The notes under the pieces are model-generated. The model searched no databases, was not told the origin of the DNA, and was given only the letters and a program-made list of their open reading frames with translations. This document shows positions 17,663 to 27,951 of a stretch of DNA of 64,000 nucleotides, in pieces. A program made the translations under genes and the position numbers. This DNA is from JACVRM01 sp963817375 (GTDB taxonomy: Bacteria > Actinomycetota > Thermoleophilia > Gaiellales > Gaiellaceae): assembly GCA_963817375.1 (NCBI GenBank), contig CAWFOB010000009.1, positions 151,477-215,476 of the forward strand. The letters are read 5' to 3'. Positions within the stretch are counted from its first letter, which is position 1; every line of letters starts with the position of its first letter.

Positions 17663-19268
17663 CCTCCGCATCGAGAACCTCGTGCTGATCCGCGAGGCCG
17701 AGCTGGAGCTCGGCCCGGGGCTGAACGCGATCACGGGGGAGACGGGCGCCGGCAAGACGATCCTGGCGCAGGCGCTCGGCATGCTGCTCGGCGCGCGCGC
17801 CGATGCGTCGGTGATCGGGCCGGCCGGGACGGAGGCCTACGTCGAGGCCGAGCTCGACCTGCCCGCCGACGAGGAGGCGCTCGGCGAGCTTGCCGAGCTC
17901 AGGCCCGAGGGCGAGGAGACGCTCGTGCTCGCCCGCCGCGTCTTCGCCGACGGGCGCACGCGTGCCTACGCCTGGGGACGCAGCGTGGCCCGCGAGGACG
18001 TGGCGGCCGCGGCCGAGCGGCTGATCGCCATGTCCGGGCAGTTCGAGCAGCGGCGGCTCTCGCGCCCGGCGTTCCAGCTCGCGGTGCTCGACGCCTTCGC
18101 CGGCGCCGACCGTTCGGAGACGCGCGCCGCCTGGCGCGAGCTCGCGGCCGCCCGCGAGCGGCTGGCCGAGGCCGAGCGCGACGCCGGCCGGTCCGAGGAG
18201 CGGCTCGCCGAGCTGCGCGCGCTCGTCGAGGACGCGGGCGACTTCCAGCCGGGCGAGGAAGACGAGCTGCGCGCCGAGCGCGAGCGCGTCCGCCATGTCG
18301 CCGAGCTCGGCGAGGGAGTGTCGACGGCGGCGGCCGCACTGTCACCGGACGACGGCGAGGGCGCGGTCGAGCTCGTCGCGCAGGCCGAGCGCGCGCTGCT
18401 GCCGCTCGGCGCGATCGCGCCGGAGCTCGGCCGGATCGCCGAGGAGCTCCGCGACGCAGATGTGCGGCTGCGCGAGGCGAGCGCGGACCTGCGCGGGTTC
18501 GTCGCCTCGCTGGACGCCGACCCGGGACGCCTCCAGCACGTCGAGGAGCGGCTCGACGCGATGGCGACCGCGCGGCGCCGCTTCGGCGCCGCCACGTACG
18601 ACGAGCTGCTCGAGCGTCTCGAGGAGGCCCGTGCGGAGCTCGACGCGCGCGACGCCGGCCTCGACCCGGTCGACGTGGCGCAGCGCGCGGCCGACGCCGC
18701 CGAGGAGCGCTGGAAGAAGGCGGCCGGCGCGCTGCACAAGCAGCGTGCGAAGGCGGCCGGCCCGTTCGCCGAGGCAGTCTCCGAGCGGCTCGCGTCGCTC
18801 GGCCTCGGAGCCGGCGAGTTCGCGGCCGAGCTCGGCGACGCCGAGCCCGGCGCGACCGGCCATGACGCCGTCTCGTTCCTCGTCCGCCCGAACCCCGGCA
18901 TGCCGCTCGCACCGGCCGCGCAGACCGCCTCCGGCGGCGAGCTCTCGCGCATCGCGCTGGCGATCGCGGCCGTGGCCGGCGGGGACACGATGGTCTTCGA
19001 CGAGATCGACGCCGGCATCGGCGGGCAGACGGCGCACGCGGTCGCGGCGCTGCTCGAGGAGCTCGCGGGCTCGGCGCAGGTGGTCACGATCACGCACCTC
19101 CCGCAGATCGCGAGCCGGGCGCAGCGGCACTTCAGCGTCGAGAAGGTGCCGGGCGACCCGACCCACACGCGCATCGAGCAGCTGGACGATGTTGCACGAA
19201 GCGCGGAGCTGGAACGTATGCTCGGCGGCCGAGAGTTCGTAGCGGCCGTCGTAGCCGATGACCATTAA
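17652..19268 (+). CDS. recN: DNA repair protein RecN
   Basis: SMC-like ATPase that acts at double-strand breaks. The 538 residues show the Walker A ITGETGAGKTILAQAL, a long central coiled coil rich in Glu/Ala/Arg (about residues 150-370), then QTASGGELSRIALA (signature) and MVFDEIDAGIGG (Walker B), and a THLPQIAS motif. TTG at 17652 starts inside nadK. The frame is intact, and the steA start overlaps its end by 11 nt. Confidence 0.96.
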   Translation: MLRSLRIENLVLIREAELELGPGLNAITGETGAGKTILAQALGMLLGARADASVIGPAGTEAYVEAELDLPADEEALGELAELRPEGEETLVLARRVFADGRTRAYAWGRSVAREDVAAAAERLIAMSGQFEQRRLSRPAFQLAVLDAFAGADRSETRAAWRELAAARERLAEAERDAGRSEERLAELRALVEDAGDFQPGEEDELRAERERVRHVAELGEGVSTAAAALSPDDGEGAVELVAQAERALLPLGAIAPELGRIAEELRDADVRLREASADLRGFVASLDADPGRLQHVEERLDAMATARRRFGAATYDELLERLEEARAELDARDAGLDPVDVAQRAADAAEERWKKAAGALHKQRAKAAGPFAEAVSERLASLGLGAGEFAAELGDAEPGATGHDAVSFLVRPNPGMPLAPAAQTASGGELSRIALAIAAVAGGDTMVFDEIDAGIGGQTAHAVAALLEELAGSAQVVTITHLPQIASRAQRHFSVEKVPGDPTHTRIEQLDDVARSAELERMLGGREFVAAVVADDH

Positions 19269-20442
19269 CGCGCGCCTGGAATCTGTCTTCTCGTTGCCGC
19301 GCACCCCGCGGTCGTTCGTCGAGTACTCCGGAACGGCCCGGCTCGACCGGCGCACCAAGCAGCTCGTGCGGCGCCTGGAGGCCGGCGACATCGCGATCAT
19401 CGACCACGCCGACCTCGACCGTGTCTCGGCCGAGGAGCTCGCCGAGTCCGGCGTCCGCATCGTCGTCAACGTGGCGCAATCGCAGACGGGGCGCTACCCG
19501 AACCCCGGCCCGCTGCAGCTCGTCCAGGCCGGCGTGTGCCTGATCGACGCGCCCGGCGCCGACCTGTTCGACACAATCGCGGAGGGCAGCCAGATCACCG
19601 TCCGCGGCGGCAGCGTCTATCGCGGCAGCGTGCAGGTCGCGAGCGGCAGCGTGCTGACGGAGGCCGAGCTCGCCGAGGCGCTCGCCGACCAGCGCACGCG
19701 CGTCACCGAGGCGCTCGCGGCGTTCGCCGAGAACACGATGCGCTACCTGCGCGACGAGGGCCGCCTGCTCGCCGAGGGCATCCAGTTTCCGCAGCTCGAG
19801 ACGCGCTTCCGCGACCGGCACGCGCTCGTCGTGGCGCGCGGCCCCGGGCACAAGCGCGACCTGCGCATCGTCAAGCCGTACGTGCGCGACTTCGCGCCGG
19901 TGCTCGTCGGCGTCGACGGCGGCGCCGACGCGCTCATCGACGCCGGCTACAAGCCCGACGTGATCGTCGGCGACATGGACTCGGTCTCCGACCGGGCGCT
20001 GCGCTCGGGCGCCGAGATCGTCGTGCACGCCTACGAGGACGGCGTCGCGCCGGGAGCGCCGCGCGCGCAGGCGCTGGGCGTCCCGTTCCATCTCGTGCCG
20101 GCGCCGGGCGTGAGCGAGGACGTCGCCATGCTGCTCGCCTACGAGAAGGGCGCCGAGCTGATCGTCGCCGTGGGCACCCACTTCAACCTCACCGAGTTCC
20201 TGGAGCGGAACCGCTCGGGCATGTCGTCGACCTTCCTGACGCGCCTGCGGGTGGGGGAGATCCTCGTCGACGCGAAGGGCGTCTCGCGGCTCCAGAGCCG
20301 GCGCGTCGGCGTGTGGCCGCTGGTCGTGATCGCGCTCGCCGGCCTGGCCGCGATCCTCGTGGCGATCCTCGTCTCGCCGGCGATCCGCGACGTGCTCGAC
20401 CTGGTCGGCACGCGCCTGCGCGACGCGCTCGGCATCGGCTAG
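19258..20442 (+). CDS. steA: SteA-like cytokinetic ring protein (thiamine pyrophosphokinase-like domain)
   Basis: A 394-residue homologue of the protein encoded after recN in Actinobacteria (Rv1697; SteA in Corynebacterium, which with SteB affects septal cell-wall assembly). A Rossmann-like region with GVDGGADALIDAGYKPDVIVGDMDSVSD resembles the thiamine pyrophosphokinase catalytic fold. One transmembrane helix near the C-terminus (VVIALAGLAAILVAILV) anchors it. It overlaps recN by 11 nt. Its usual partner gene steB starts only at 23107 because a 2.7-kb repeat-rich insertion intervenes. Confidence 0.88.
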   Translation: MTINARLESVFSLPRTPRSFVEYSGTARLDRRTKQLVRRLEAGDIAIIDHADLDRVSAEELAESGVRIVVNVAQSQTGRYPNPGPLQLVQAGVCLIDAPGADLFDTIAEGSQITVRGGSVYRGSVQVASGSVLTEAELAEALADQRTRVTEALAAFAENTMRYLRDEGRLLAEGIQFPQLETRFRDRHALVVARGPGHKRDLRIVKPYVRDFAPVLVGVDGGADALIDAGYKPDVIVGDMDSVSDRALRSGAEIVVHAYEDGVAPGAPRAQALGVPFHLVPAPGVSEDVAMLLAYEKGAELIVAVGTHFNLTEFLERNRSGMSSTFLTRLRVGEILVDAKGVSRLQSRRVGVWPLVVIALAGLAAILVAILVSPAIRDVLDLVGTRLRDALGIG

Positions 20443-20448
20443 TCCCGA

Positions 20449-20500
20449 CACGTGGGACAGCCCCCCTTGGCGGGGGACAGCCCCTGCGGGGACAGCTCTT
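20449..20500 (+). repeat. Partial GGGACAGCCCC repeat remnant
   Basis: Three imperfect copies of GGGACAGCCCC-like sequence lie directly after the steA stop and abut the tandem duplication that starts at 20501. It looks like a truncated right half of the same element family. The wider gene-free stretch 20443-20856 contains only this repeat material. Confidence 0.7.
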
Positions 20501-20768
20501 AGGGGCTGTCCCCGAAGGGGGCTGTCCCTCGTGCTTGGGCGATCGCCGCTGTCTGACACCGGGGACAGCCCCGCCTTGGCGGGGGGACGGCCCGTGCCTG
20601 CTCGCTGCGTTCCGGCTGGCGGGGAGACAGTTCTAGGGGCTGTCCCCGAAGGGGGCTGTCCCTCGTGCTTGGGCGATCGCCGCTGTCTGACACCGGGGAC
20701 AGCCCCGCCTTGGCGGGGGGACGGCCCGTGCCTGCTCGCTGCGTTCCGGCTGGCGGGGGGACAGTTCT
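20501..20768 (+). repeat. Two tandem copies of a 134-bp palindromic element
   Basis: Unit boundaries are 20501, 20635 and 20769. The two full copies differ at one base (A at 20625 versus G in the second). Each copy begins AGGGGCTGTCCCC, carries a GGCGATCGCC palindrome and a facing GGGGACAGCCCC block. The first 33 bases of the unit are repeated a third time as the left end of the RAYT element at 20769, so the array is directly joined to the transposase element. Confidence 0.9.
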
Positions 20769-20843
20769 AGGGGCTGTCCCCGAAGGGGGCTGTCCCTCGT
20801 GTTTAGACACAGAACAGTCACGAGCTCGCGCGAATGCCGGGCG

Positions 20844-20849
20844 TACCGT
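20844..20849 (+). promoter_or_regulatory. TACCGT -10-like element upstream of the transposase gene
   Basis: TACCGT is 7 nt before the transposase GTG. It has the same spacing as the host genes in this window, so the element may use the host leaderless expression mode. Confidence 0.4.
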
Positions 20850-20856
20850 CGACCGC

Positions 20857-21291
20857 GTGCCCCGGCAACCGCGTAGCGCTCTCGGCGATGGCCTGTTCCA
20901 CGTGACTGCGCGCGGCAACGCCGGCATGAGGATCTACCTCGACGACGCCGACTACCGAACGTTTCTGGCGCTCATGCGCGACGTCGCGAAGCAGCACGCC
21001 TGGACGCTCCTCGCGTACTGCCTGATGCCGAACCACTTTCACCTCGTCGTCCGCGCGCGGGGCAGCGATCTCTCGGCCGGCATGAGCGCGCTGAAGGGCA
21101 CCTACGGTCGCCGCTTCAACCGGCGCCACCACCGGTACGGGCACCTCTTTCAGGGGCGCTACGGAACGCGGAAGATCGACGAGGAACGGCGCGTCGACGT
21201 GCGCGACTACGTCATGGACAATCCGGTTCGCGCGGGGCTCGTCGCTGACGCCGACGACTATCCCTGGAGCGCACGGCTCGTCACGGACTAG
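20857..21291 (+). CDS. REP-associated tyrosine transposase (RAYT, Y1/HUH family)
   Basis: A 144-residue single-strand HUH endonuclease related to IS200/IS605 TnpA. Visible motifs are FHVTARGNAG at the N-terminus, the HUH motif in LMPNHFHLVVR, GRRFNRRHHRYGHLFQGRY, and DYVMDNPVRAGLV, whose tyrosine is the likely nucleophile. RAYTs cut and join at REP palindromes and are usually single-copy and domesticated. GTG at 20857 is chosen because it directly precedes PRQPRSALGDGLFHVT. The frame is intact, so the gene may be active. Confidence 0.9.
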   Translation: MPRQPRSALGDGLFHVTARGNAGMRIYLDDADYRTFLALMRDVAKQHAWTLLAYCLMPNHFHLVVRARGSDLSAGMSALKGTYGRRFNRRHHRYGHLFQGRYGTRKIDEERRVDVRDYVMDNPVRAGLVADADDYPWSARLVTD

Positions 21292-21365
21292 GCCGATCCG
21301 TCGGCAAACACTGGGGACAGCCCCCTTCGGGGACAGCCCCTCGCCTGCGGCGCCTCGTGTCGCTT

Positions 21366-21396
21366 AGGGGCTGTCCCCGCAGGGGGCTGTCCCACG
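21366..21396 (+). repeat. Solitary GGGGCTGTCCCC double motif
   Basis: This block is an inverted copy of the RAYT right end 25 nt away, so 21313-21396 could fold into one long hairpin. It may be the left half of a neighbouring element whose right half is lost. Confidence 0.75.
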
Positions 21397-21458
21397 TGGT
21401 TGCGCGAGGACGGTCTCGCATATGGACCTCGTCGGCCGGAACGCACGTACCTCTGTTC

Positions 21459-21878
21459 GTGACACGCATCGCGGTGCTTTCGGCCGTCTTTCTCTTGCTC
21501 GCCGGCGGGTTCTCCAGCGGCGCCGCAGCGCCGGACGGGAACCGATTCCAGACGCATCGCACGCTTCGGCTCGGCGCAGGCCACGCGGTACGCACGTTCA
21601 CCTTCGCCGAGCGCGACGGCGTGATCCTTGTGAACCGGCTGACCGTCCGACACGGCGTCCGTGCTCGCGTGGACGCTCGCATCCCAGGCCTCGCCGAGGC
21701 ACGCGTCGTGACCTCGCGGGCCTGCCGGCGACAAGGCGGCTTCGACGTGTGCACCCAGCAGGAGGAGTGGTGCCCGATGCCGGCGGCGACCTGGCACGTG
21801 CGCCTCGTCAAGCTCAGCGGGCCGGCGGGGCCGATCCGGTTCGAGTACGTCGTCGCGCCCCCACCGAAGAGCGCCTGA
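21459..21878 (+). CDS. Putative secreted protein of unknown function
   Basis: A 139-residue protein with an N-terminal signal sequence (IAVLSAVFLLLAGGFSSGAAA) and three cysteines in a short window (RACRRQG, DVCTQQ, EWCPMP). I do not recognise a family. GTG at 21459 is chosen because it places the signal peptide at the N-terminus; the open frame also extends upstream into repeat sequence. It precedes a lipoprotein gene by 14 nt, so the two may be one small operon carried in the insertion between steA and steB. Confidence 0.55.
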   Translation: MTRIAVLSAVFLLLAGGFSSGAAAPDGNRFQTHRTLRLGAGHAVRTFTFAERDGVILVNRLTVRHGVRARVDARIPGLAEARVVTSRACRRQGGFDVCTQQEEWCPMPAATWHVRLVKLSGPAGPIRFEYVVAPPPKSA

Positions 21879-21892
21879 GCTGAGCGCAGCGC

Positions 21893-22912
21893 GTGCGCGC
21901 CTCGCTGCTGATCGCAGTCTCCGTTCTCCTTTGCTCCGCGGGGTGCGGCGGCTCACGCACAGGCGACCCGACCGCAAACCGCATCGCGCCTTTCATCGCC
22001 GCCCCGCGGACCCTGATCGCCGCCTGCCGGCGGACGGCGCAGGCCGTCGGCTACCCGGTCGCGTGCCCGACCCGGGTGCCGCGCGGCCAGACCGCGGCCT
22101 CTGCGCTCGCTCCAACCAACTGCAGGCTCCTCGCCATCGGTCCCGGCGGCGCCGGCGGATGCGCGAAGGGGTGGCGTGGCTGGGTCATCGGATCGAGCGC
22201 CACGTCGGAAGGCCACCTCGTGCTCACCGCGTCACCGAGCCCGCTGCGAAACGGCGCCAGAGTGGTCAACGGCCCCGCCTGGTACCCGCAGGAGCGGGTC
22301 AAGCCGGTCGCCAGGATGACCATCCACGGCTGGCACATTCGCGCCGTGTTCGTCCCCCCAGACACCAACGACGGCAGCGCTTTCGCCAACCACGTCGTCC
22401 TGATCTGGACGGTTGGCGGGCACTCCTATGCGGCCGGCTTTCACAACGTGCACGGCATCCAGGGGACGCTCGAGCTGGATCGCCGTCTCGTGGACGGCAT
22501 GAGGCTCGTCGCGCCTCCGAGGACGGTCTCCGGCGCCGCCCTCACGCTCGCGCTTCCGCCCGGCTGGGACGGATCGGTCGGGTTCGGGAGCGATCGCGGC
22601 CGGGCCGCCGCCTGGATTCTCGCCACGAGCTTTTCCATTCCGAGCGACGCTGCGGCGCATGAGGGCCTTCCGAGCGTGCCCGCCGGGGATGTCCTCGTCT
22701 CCGTCGGCGACTTCCCGATCGACACCCCGGCCCAGGCGCGCTGGCCCCGCGTCACGCGGCTCCGTCTTTCGCATGTGCCGGCACGCCGGCGGTGGTCCAC
22801 GCACGTCCGGTTCGCGGACAGGGCCGTGCGCCTCGCGATCGTCTTCGGATCTCGGCGCAGCGCGCGAACAGTCCACGCCGTCAACACGCTGCTTTCGTCA
22901 GCACACGGCTAG
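21893..22912 (+). CDS. Putative lipoprotein of unknown function
   Basis: A 339-residue protein with a lipoprotein signal peptide (RASLLIAVSVLLCSAGC; lipobox SAGC with the acylated cysteine near residue 18). The mature part contains paired cysteines and a repeated valine-rich pattern such as HVVLIWTVGGHSYAAGFHNV, but I recognise no family. The TAG stop at 22910-22912 overlaps the left end of a palindromic element. With the preceding secreted protein it forms a cargo-like pair between repeat elements. Confidence 0.65.
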   Translation: MRASLLIAVSVLLCSAGCGGSRTGDPTANRIAPFIAAPRTLIAACRRTAQAVGYPVACPTRVPRGQTAASALAPTNCRLLAIGPGGAGGCAKGWRGWVIGSSATSEGHLVLTASPSPLRNGARVVNGPAWYPQERVKPVARMTIHGWHIRAVFVPPDTNDGSAFANHVVLIWTVGGHSYAAGFHNVHGIQGTLELDRRLVDGMRLVAPPRTVSGAALTLALPPGWDGSVGFGSDRGRAAAWILATSFSIPSDAAAHEGLPSVPAGDVLVSVGDFPIDTPAQARWPRVTRLRLSHVPARRRWSTHVRFADRAVRLAIVFGSRRSARTVHAVNTLLSSAHG

Positions 22913-23081
22913 GGGCTGTCCCCGCAGGGGGCTGTCCCCAGTGTTTGGACAGAGAACAGGCACGAGCTCGCGCGGGGCTCGTCGCCGATGCCGACGAGTA
23001 TCCCTGGAGCGCACGGCTCGTCGCGGACTAGGCCGATCTGCCTGCAAACACCGGGGACAGCCCCCTTCGGGGACAGCCCCT
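22911..23081 (+). mobile_element. Internally deleted derivative of the RAYT element
   Basis: A 171-bp unit with both RAYT ends. The left 60 bases (double GGGGCTGTCCCC, then GTGTTTGGACAGAGAACAG) match the start of the full element and the right part matches its last 110 bases, including the stop codon and right inverted repeat. The join falls in CTCGCGCGGGGCTC: both parent sites share GCGCG, so the deletion probably arose by recombination at that short repeat. It is MITE-like: mobile ends without a transposase. Confidence 0.88.
22970..23031 (+). pseudogene. 3' remnant of a RAYT transposase gene
   Basis: Encodes RAGLVADADEYPWSARLVAD and a TAG stop, nearly identical to the last 21 residues of the intact transposase at 21229-21291. 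No catalytic region remains. It is the coding scar of the internal deletion described for the surrounding element. Confidence 0.88.
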
Positions 23082-23106
23082 GCCTTCTGCGACACTCCGC
23101 GCGCCC

Positions 23107-23967
23107 ATGTTCGACTTCCGGTACCACGTCGCGTCGCTGGTCGCCGTCTTCCTCGCGCTCGTCATCGGCATCCTCGTCGGCGTCGGGATCGCCGACCGCG
23201 GCGTCCGCGAGGACGCGCTGCGACGCGACCTCGCCAACGCGCGCAGCCAGCTCGACCAGGCGCAGGGCAAGTCGGCGTTCCTCGAGCGCCAGCAGAAGGC
23301 GACCCAGGACTTCGTCGATTCCAGCTACCCGGCACTGATGGCGCACCGACTCGACGGCAAGCGCATCGCGCTCCTCTTCGTCGGGTCGGTCGACGAGGAC
23401 GTTCGGTCGAGCGTCCAGAAGGCGGTCGGCGACGCCGGCGGCAAGGTCGCCTTCATGCGCGCGCTGAAGCTGCCCGTCGACCGCAAGACGATGCAGTCCG
23501 CGCTCGCGCGCCGCCGCCAGCTGATCGCGAGCTACGCCGGGGACGACGGGCTCGGGAAGCTCGGCCAGGGCCTCGCCCAGGAGCTCGTCGCGGGCGGCGA
23601 GACGCCGCTCTGGAACGCCGTCGGCACGAAGCTGATCGAGGAGCAGACCGGCAAGTTCGGGAAGGCCGACGGCGTCGTCGTGACCCGCACGGTCGGCCCG
23701 CAGCACGGACCAACGGGGCGCTTTCTGAGAGGCCTCTACGCCGGTCTCGGCACGGGGAGCGTCCCTGCCGTGGGCGTCGAGAGCTCGGACGCGTCGACGA
23801 CGGCCGTTGCCGTCCTGCGTGCCGCCGACCTCTCCACGGTGGACGACCTCGAGCAGCCCACCGGCCGCCTCGCCCTGGCGCTGCTGCTCGAGGGCGGTCA
23901 GGGTGGGCGCTATGGCCTCCGCGAGGAGGACGACGCCCTGATGCCGCCGATCAATCCCGTTGGCTGA
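23107..23967 (+). CDS. mctB: SteB / MctB-family copper transporter-like protein
   Basis: A 286-residue protein orthologous in position to Rv1698 (MctB, mycobacterial copper transport protein B; SteB in Corynebacterium). It starts FDFRYHVASLVAVFLALVIG, a hallmark N-terminus with a single transmembrane helix, followed by a coiled coil (ALRRDLANARSQLDQAQ) and an extracytoplasmic alpha/beta domain. The copper role is established only in mycobacteria, and SteB is linked to cell-wall assembly with SteA. It overlaps the next gene. Confidence 0.85.
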   Translation: MFDFRYHVASLVAVFLALVIGILVGVGIADRGVREDALRRDLANARSQLDQAQGKSAFLERQQKATQDFVDSSYPALMAHRLDGKRIALLFVGSVDEDVRSSVQKAVGDAGGKVAFMRALKLPVDRKTMQSALARRRQLIASYAGDDGLGKLGQGLAQELVAGGETPLWNAVGTKLIEEQTGKFGKADGVVVTRTVGPQHGPTGRFLRGLYAGLGTGSVPAVGVESSDASTTAVAVLRAADLSTVDDLEQPTGRLALALLLEGGQGGRYGLREEDDALMPPINPVG

Positions 23968-25152
23968 CGTCGTCCTCGTCGCCGCACGCGACGAGGAGGA
24001 GCGCATCGGCGCGACGGTCGCCGCGCTGCGCGAGCAGTTCCCGGGGGCGGAGATCCTTGTGGCCGACGACGGCTCACGCGACGCCACTGCGACCTGTGCA
24101 GAGGAGGCCGGCGCGCGCGTCGTGCGCCTGCCGCGGCGCGGCAAAGGGCAAGCACTCACCGTCGCCGAGCGCGAGGCGCCGCCGGGCCGGCTGCTGCTCG
24201 CCGACGCCGACCTGACCGGCGATCTGCGGCCGCTCGACGAGGCGGACGCCGACCTGGCCATCGCCGCGTTCGCCGAGCGGCAGGGCGGCGGGTTCGGCAT
24301 CGCCAAGCGCACGGCTCGCGTGCTCATCAAGACGCTGTCGGGCATCGACGCGCGCGAGCCGCTCTCCGGACAGCGCGCGCTCTCGCCGGCCGCGCGCCGC
24401 GCGGTCTTCCCACTCGCCGCCGGCTTCGGCTGCGAGGTGCGCTCGACGATCGACGCCGCCCGCGCCGGGCTGCGCATCGAGGAGGTCGAGCTGCCGCTCG
24501 GGCACCGGGCGACCGGCCGCGACCTGCGCGGCTTCGCGCACCGCGCGCACCAGCTCGTCGACGCGCTGCTCGGCGCCGGGCCGACCGCCGTCAACCACCG
24601 GGGCCTGCGCCTGCCGGTCGTCGGCTGGCTCGCCGGCCTGCGCCGCGACGTGTGGCTCGTCGCCGCGATCGGCCTCGCCGACGACCTCTGGAGCGGCCCC
24701 GAGCGCGGCTTCCGCGCGCACCTCGGCTCGGGCCGAACGACCGGGACACTCAAGCTCGTCGGCATCCCTGCGGTCGCCTTCGCGCGCACGCGCTCGCTCT
24801 CCGGGACGCTGCTCGTCGCGCTCTCGGCGAACGCGCTCAACCAGCTCGACACGAAGCCGGGCCGTGCGCTCAAGGCGTACCTCGTGGCCGCGAGCGCGGT
24901 CGGGGCGCCGCGCCGGGCGGCCGTCTGCCTGCTTCCCTACGATCTCCGCGAGATGGGGATGCTGGGGGACGCGGGGGCGAACGCGCTGGGCGCGCTGCTA
25001 GGCTTGAGTTCCGTGAGTCGTCTCACGGCACGAGGCCGGTGGATCGCCATTGGCGCCCTCGCAGGCCTGACCCTTCTCGGTGAGCAGCGCTCCCTCGGAG
25101 CGATCGTCGAGCGCACGCCGGTGCTCCGCGAGCTCGACGCGCTGGGACGCGC

Positions 25153-25156
<4 letters not shown>
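23960..25156 (+). CDS. GT2 glycosyltransferase fused to a MraY/WecA-like membrane domain
   Basis: A 398-residue protein. Residues 1-210 are a GT2 domain (VLVAARDEEERIGATVAAL, VADDGSRDAT, LADADLTGD). From about residue 230 the sequence changes to motifs of the polyprenyl-phosphate sugar-1-phosphate transferase family: IGLADDLWSG, TGTLKLVG, NALNQLDTKPGRALKAYL and MGMLGDAGANALGALLG, which correspond to the DDxx, NAxNxxDGxDGLA and GDxGS signatures. Only four or five hydrophobic segments are visible, versus ten helices in MraY. TTG at 23960 overlaps mctB, and pyrG follows with overlap. The role is probably cell-envelope polymer synthesis. Confidence 0.72.
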
Positions 25157-26802
<1,646 letters not shown>

Positions 26803-26809
26803 GCGTCTC

Positions 26810-26815
26810 TACGAT
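26810..26815 (+). promoter_or_regulatory. TACGAT -10-like element upstream of the M20 peptidase gene
   Basis: TACGAT is 6 nt before the GTG at 26822, with no ribosome-binding site. It is part of the leaderless TAnnnT series. Confidence 0.5.
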
Positions 26816-26821
26816 CCGGCC

Positions 26822-27951
26822 GTGCCCGAGAACGGCCTGTCCGACGTCGCTGAGCTCTTCGTCGAGCTCGCCGCGATGCCGAGCCCGTCCGGCCAGGAGC
26901 GGGCCGTCGCCGACGCGGTGACGCGCTACCTGCACGACCTCGGCTCGACGTCGACGAGGACGACGCCGGCGCTCGCGTCGGCTCGACGATGGGGAACCTC
27001 TACACGCGCATCGAGCCGACCGCGCAGAACGGCGGCACGCCGATCTTCCTCTGCGCACACCTCGACACGGTGCCGCCGGACGGGGCGATCGAGCCGGTCG
27101 TCGACGACGAGGGCGTGATCCGCAACGCGCGGCAGACGATCCTCGGCGCCGACGACAAGTCGGCGGTCGCGGTCATGCTCGACGCCGTGCGGCGGATCCT
27201 CGCCGAGGGGCGGCCGCACGCCGGCATCGAGCTCGTCTTCACGCCGAAGGAGGAGACCGGGCTCGAGGGCGCCTCCGCGTTCGACGAGAAACGGCTCGCG
27301 TCGCGGATCGGGTTCGTGTTCGACCAGGCGTCGCCGATCGGCGACGTCATCCTCGGCGCGCCGCACCAGGCGTCGATCGAGGCGATCTTCCGCGGCAAGG
27401 CGGCGCACGCCGGCATGGCGCCGGAGGAGGGCCGCTCGGCGATCGCCGCGGCGGCCCGTGCGATCGCCGACCTGCGCCTCGGGCGGCTCGACGAGATCAC
27501 GACCGCAAGCGTCGGGCTGATCCGCGGCGGCACCGCGAAGAACGTCGTCCCGGAGCTGTGCTCGTTCGACTGCGACGTGCGCTCGCACGACCACGACGCG
27601 CTCACCGACCTGCTCCGCGAGATGCTCGAGACGATGACCTTCGCCGCGTCGCTCTCGGACTGTGACATGGAGGCGCACGTCGAGGAGCACTTCACGGGCT
27701 ACCGCTTCCGGCAGTCGGACACGCCGGTGCGCATGGCCGTCGAGGCGCTGCAGGCGGTCGGCCGTGAGCCGAACTTCATGCTGACCGGCGGCGGCGCGGA
27801 CGCGAACGTCTTCAACGACCGCGGCCTCGAGTGCCTGAACCTCGGCAACGGCATGGCCGCGATCCACTCGTCGGACGAGCACATCGCGGTGGCCGACCTC
27901 GACGCGATGGTCGACGTGACGCTCGCGCTGGTCGACGCCGCGCGCGGGTGA
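26822..27951 (+). CDS. M20 family metallopeptidase (tripeptidase T-like), frame broken near 26950
   Basis: Zinc-dependent exopeptidase. Metal and catalytic motifs are CAHLDTVPPDG, LGADDKSAVA and FTPKEETGLEGA, followed by the dimerisation domain (GKAAHAGMAPEEGRSAI) and a C-terminal block with GGGADANVFND and HSSDEHIAVADL. The overall pattern is closest to PepT-like M20 enzymes. One base is missing near 26950, which shifts the frame between LHDLG and DVDED. GTG at 26822 is supported by the upstream TACGAT. It overlaps the next gene as GTGA. Confidence 0.88.

Larger units (their letters stand above)
20769..21341 (+). mobile_element. RAYT element with long terminal inverted repeats
   Basis: A 573-bp unit. 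The left end (20769-20804) and the right end (21306-21341) are near-perfect inverted repeats, each made of two GGGGCTGTCCCC motifs followed by a short AGTGTTT-like stretch. Inside is one transposase gene (20857-21291). The arrangement matches REP-associated tyrosine transposases, which sit between the palindromes they mobilise. The same palindromes occur at least five other places in the first 37 kb. Confidence 0.85.

Noticed and set aside
21313..21396. Long hairpin as a simple transcription terminator of the transposase gene
   Set aside because: It may act as one, but the same sequences are mobile-element ends repeated elsewhere, so I annotate them as repeats and not as a dedicated terminator.
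20449..23081. CRISPR-like array from the repeated GGGGCTGTCCCC motifs
   Set aside because: The units are few, irregularly spaced and inverted, the intervening sequence is repeated and not unique, and no cas gene is present. The RAYT relationship explains them.
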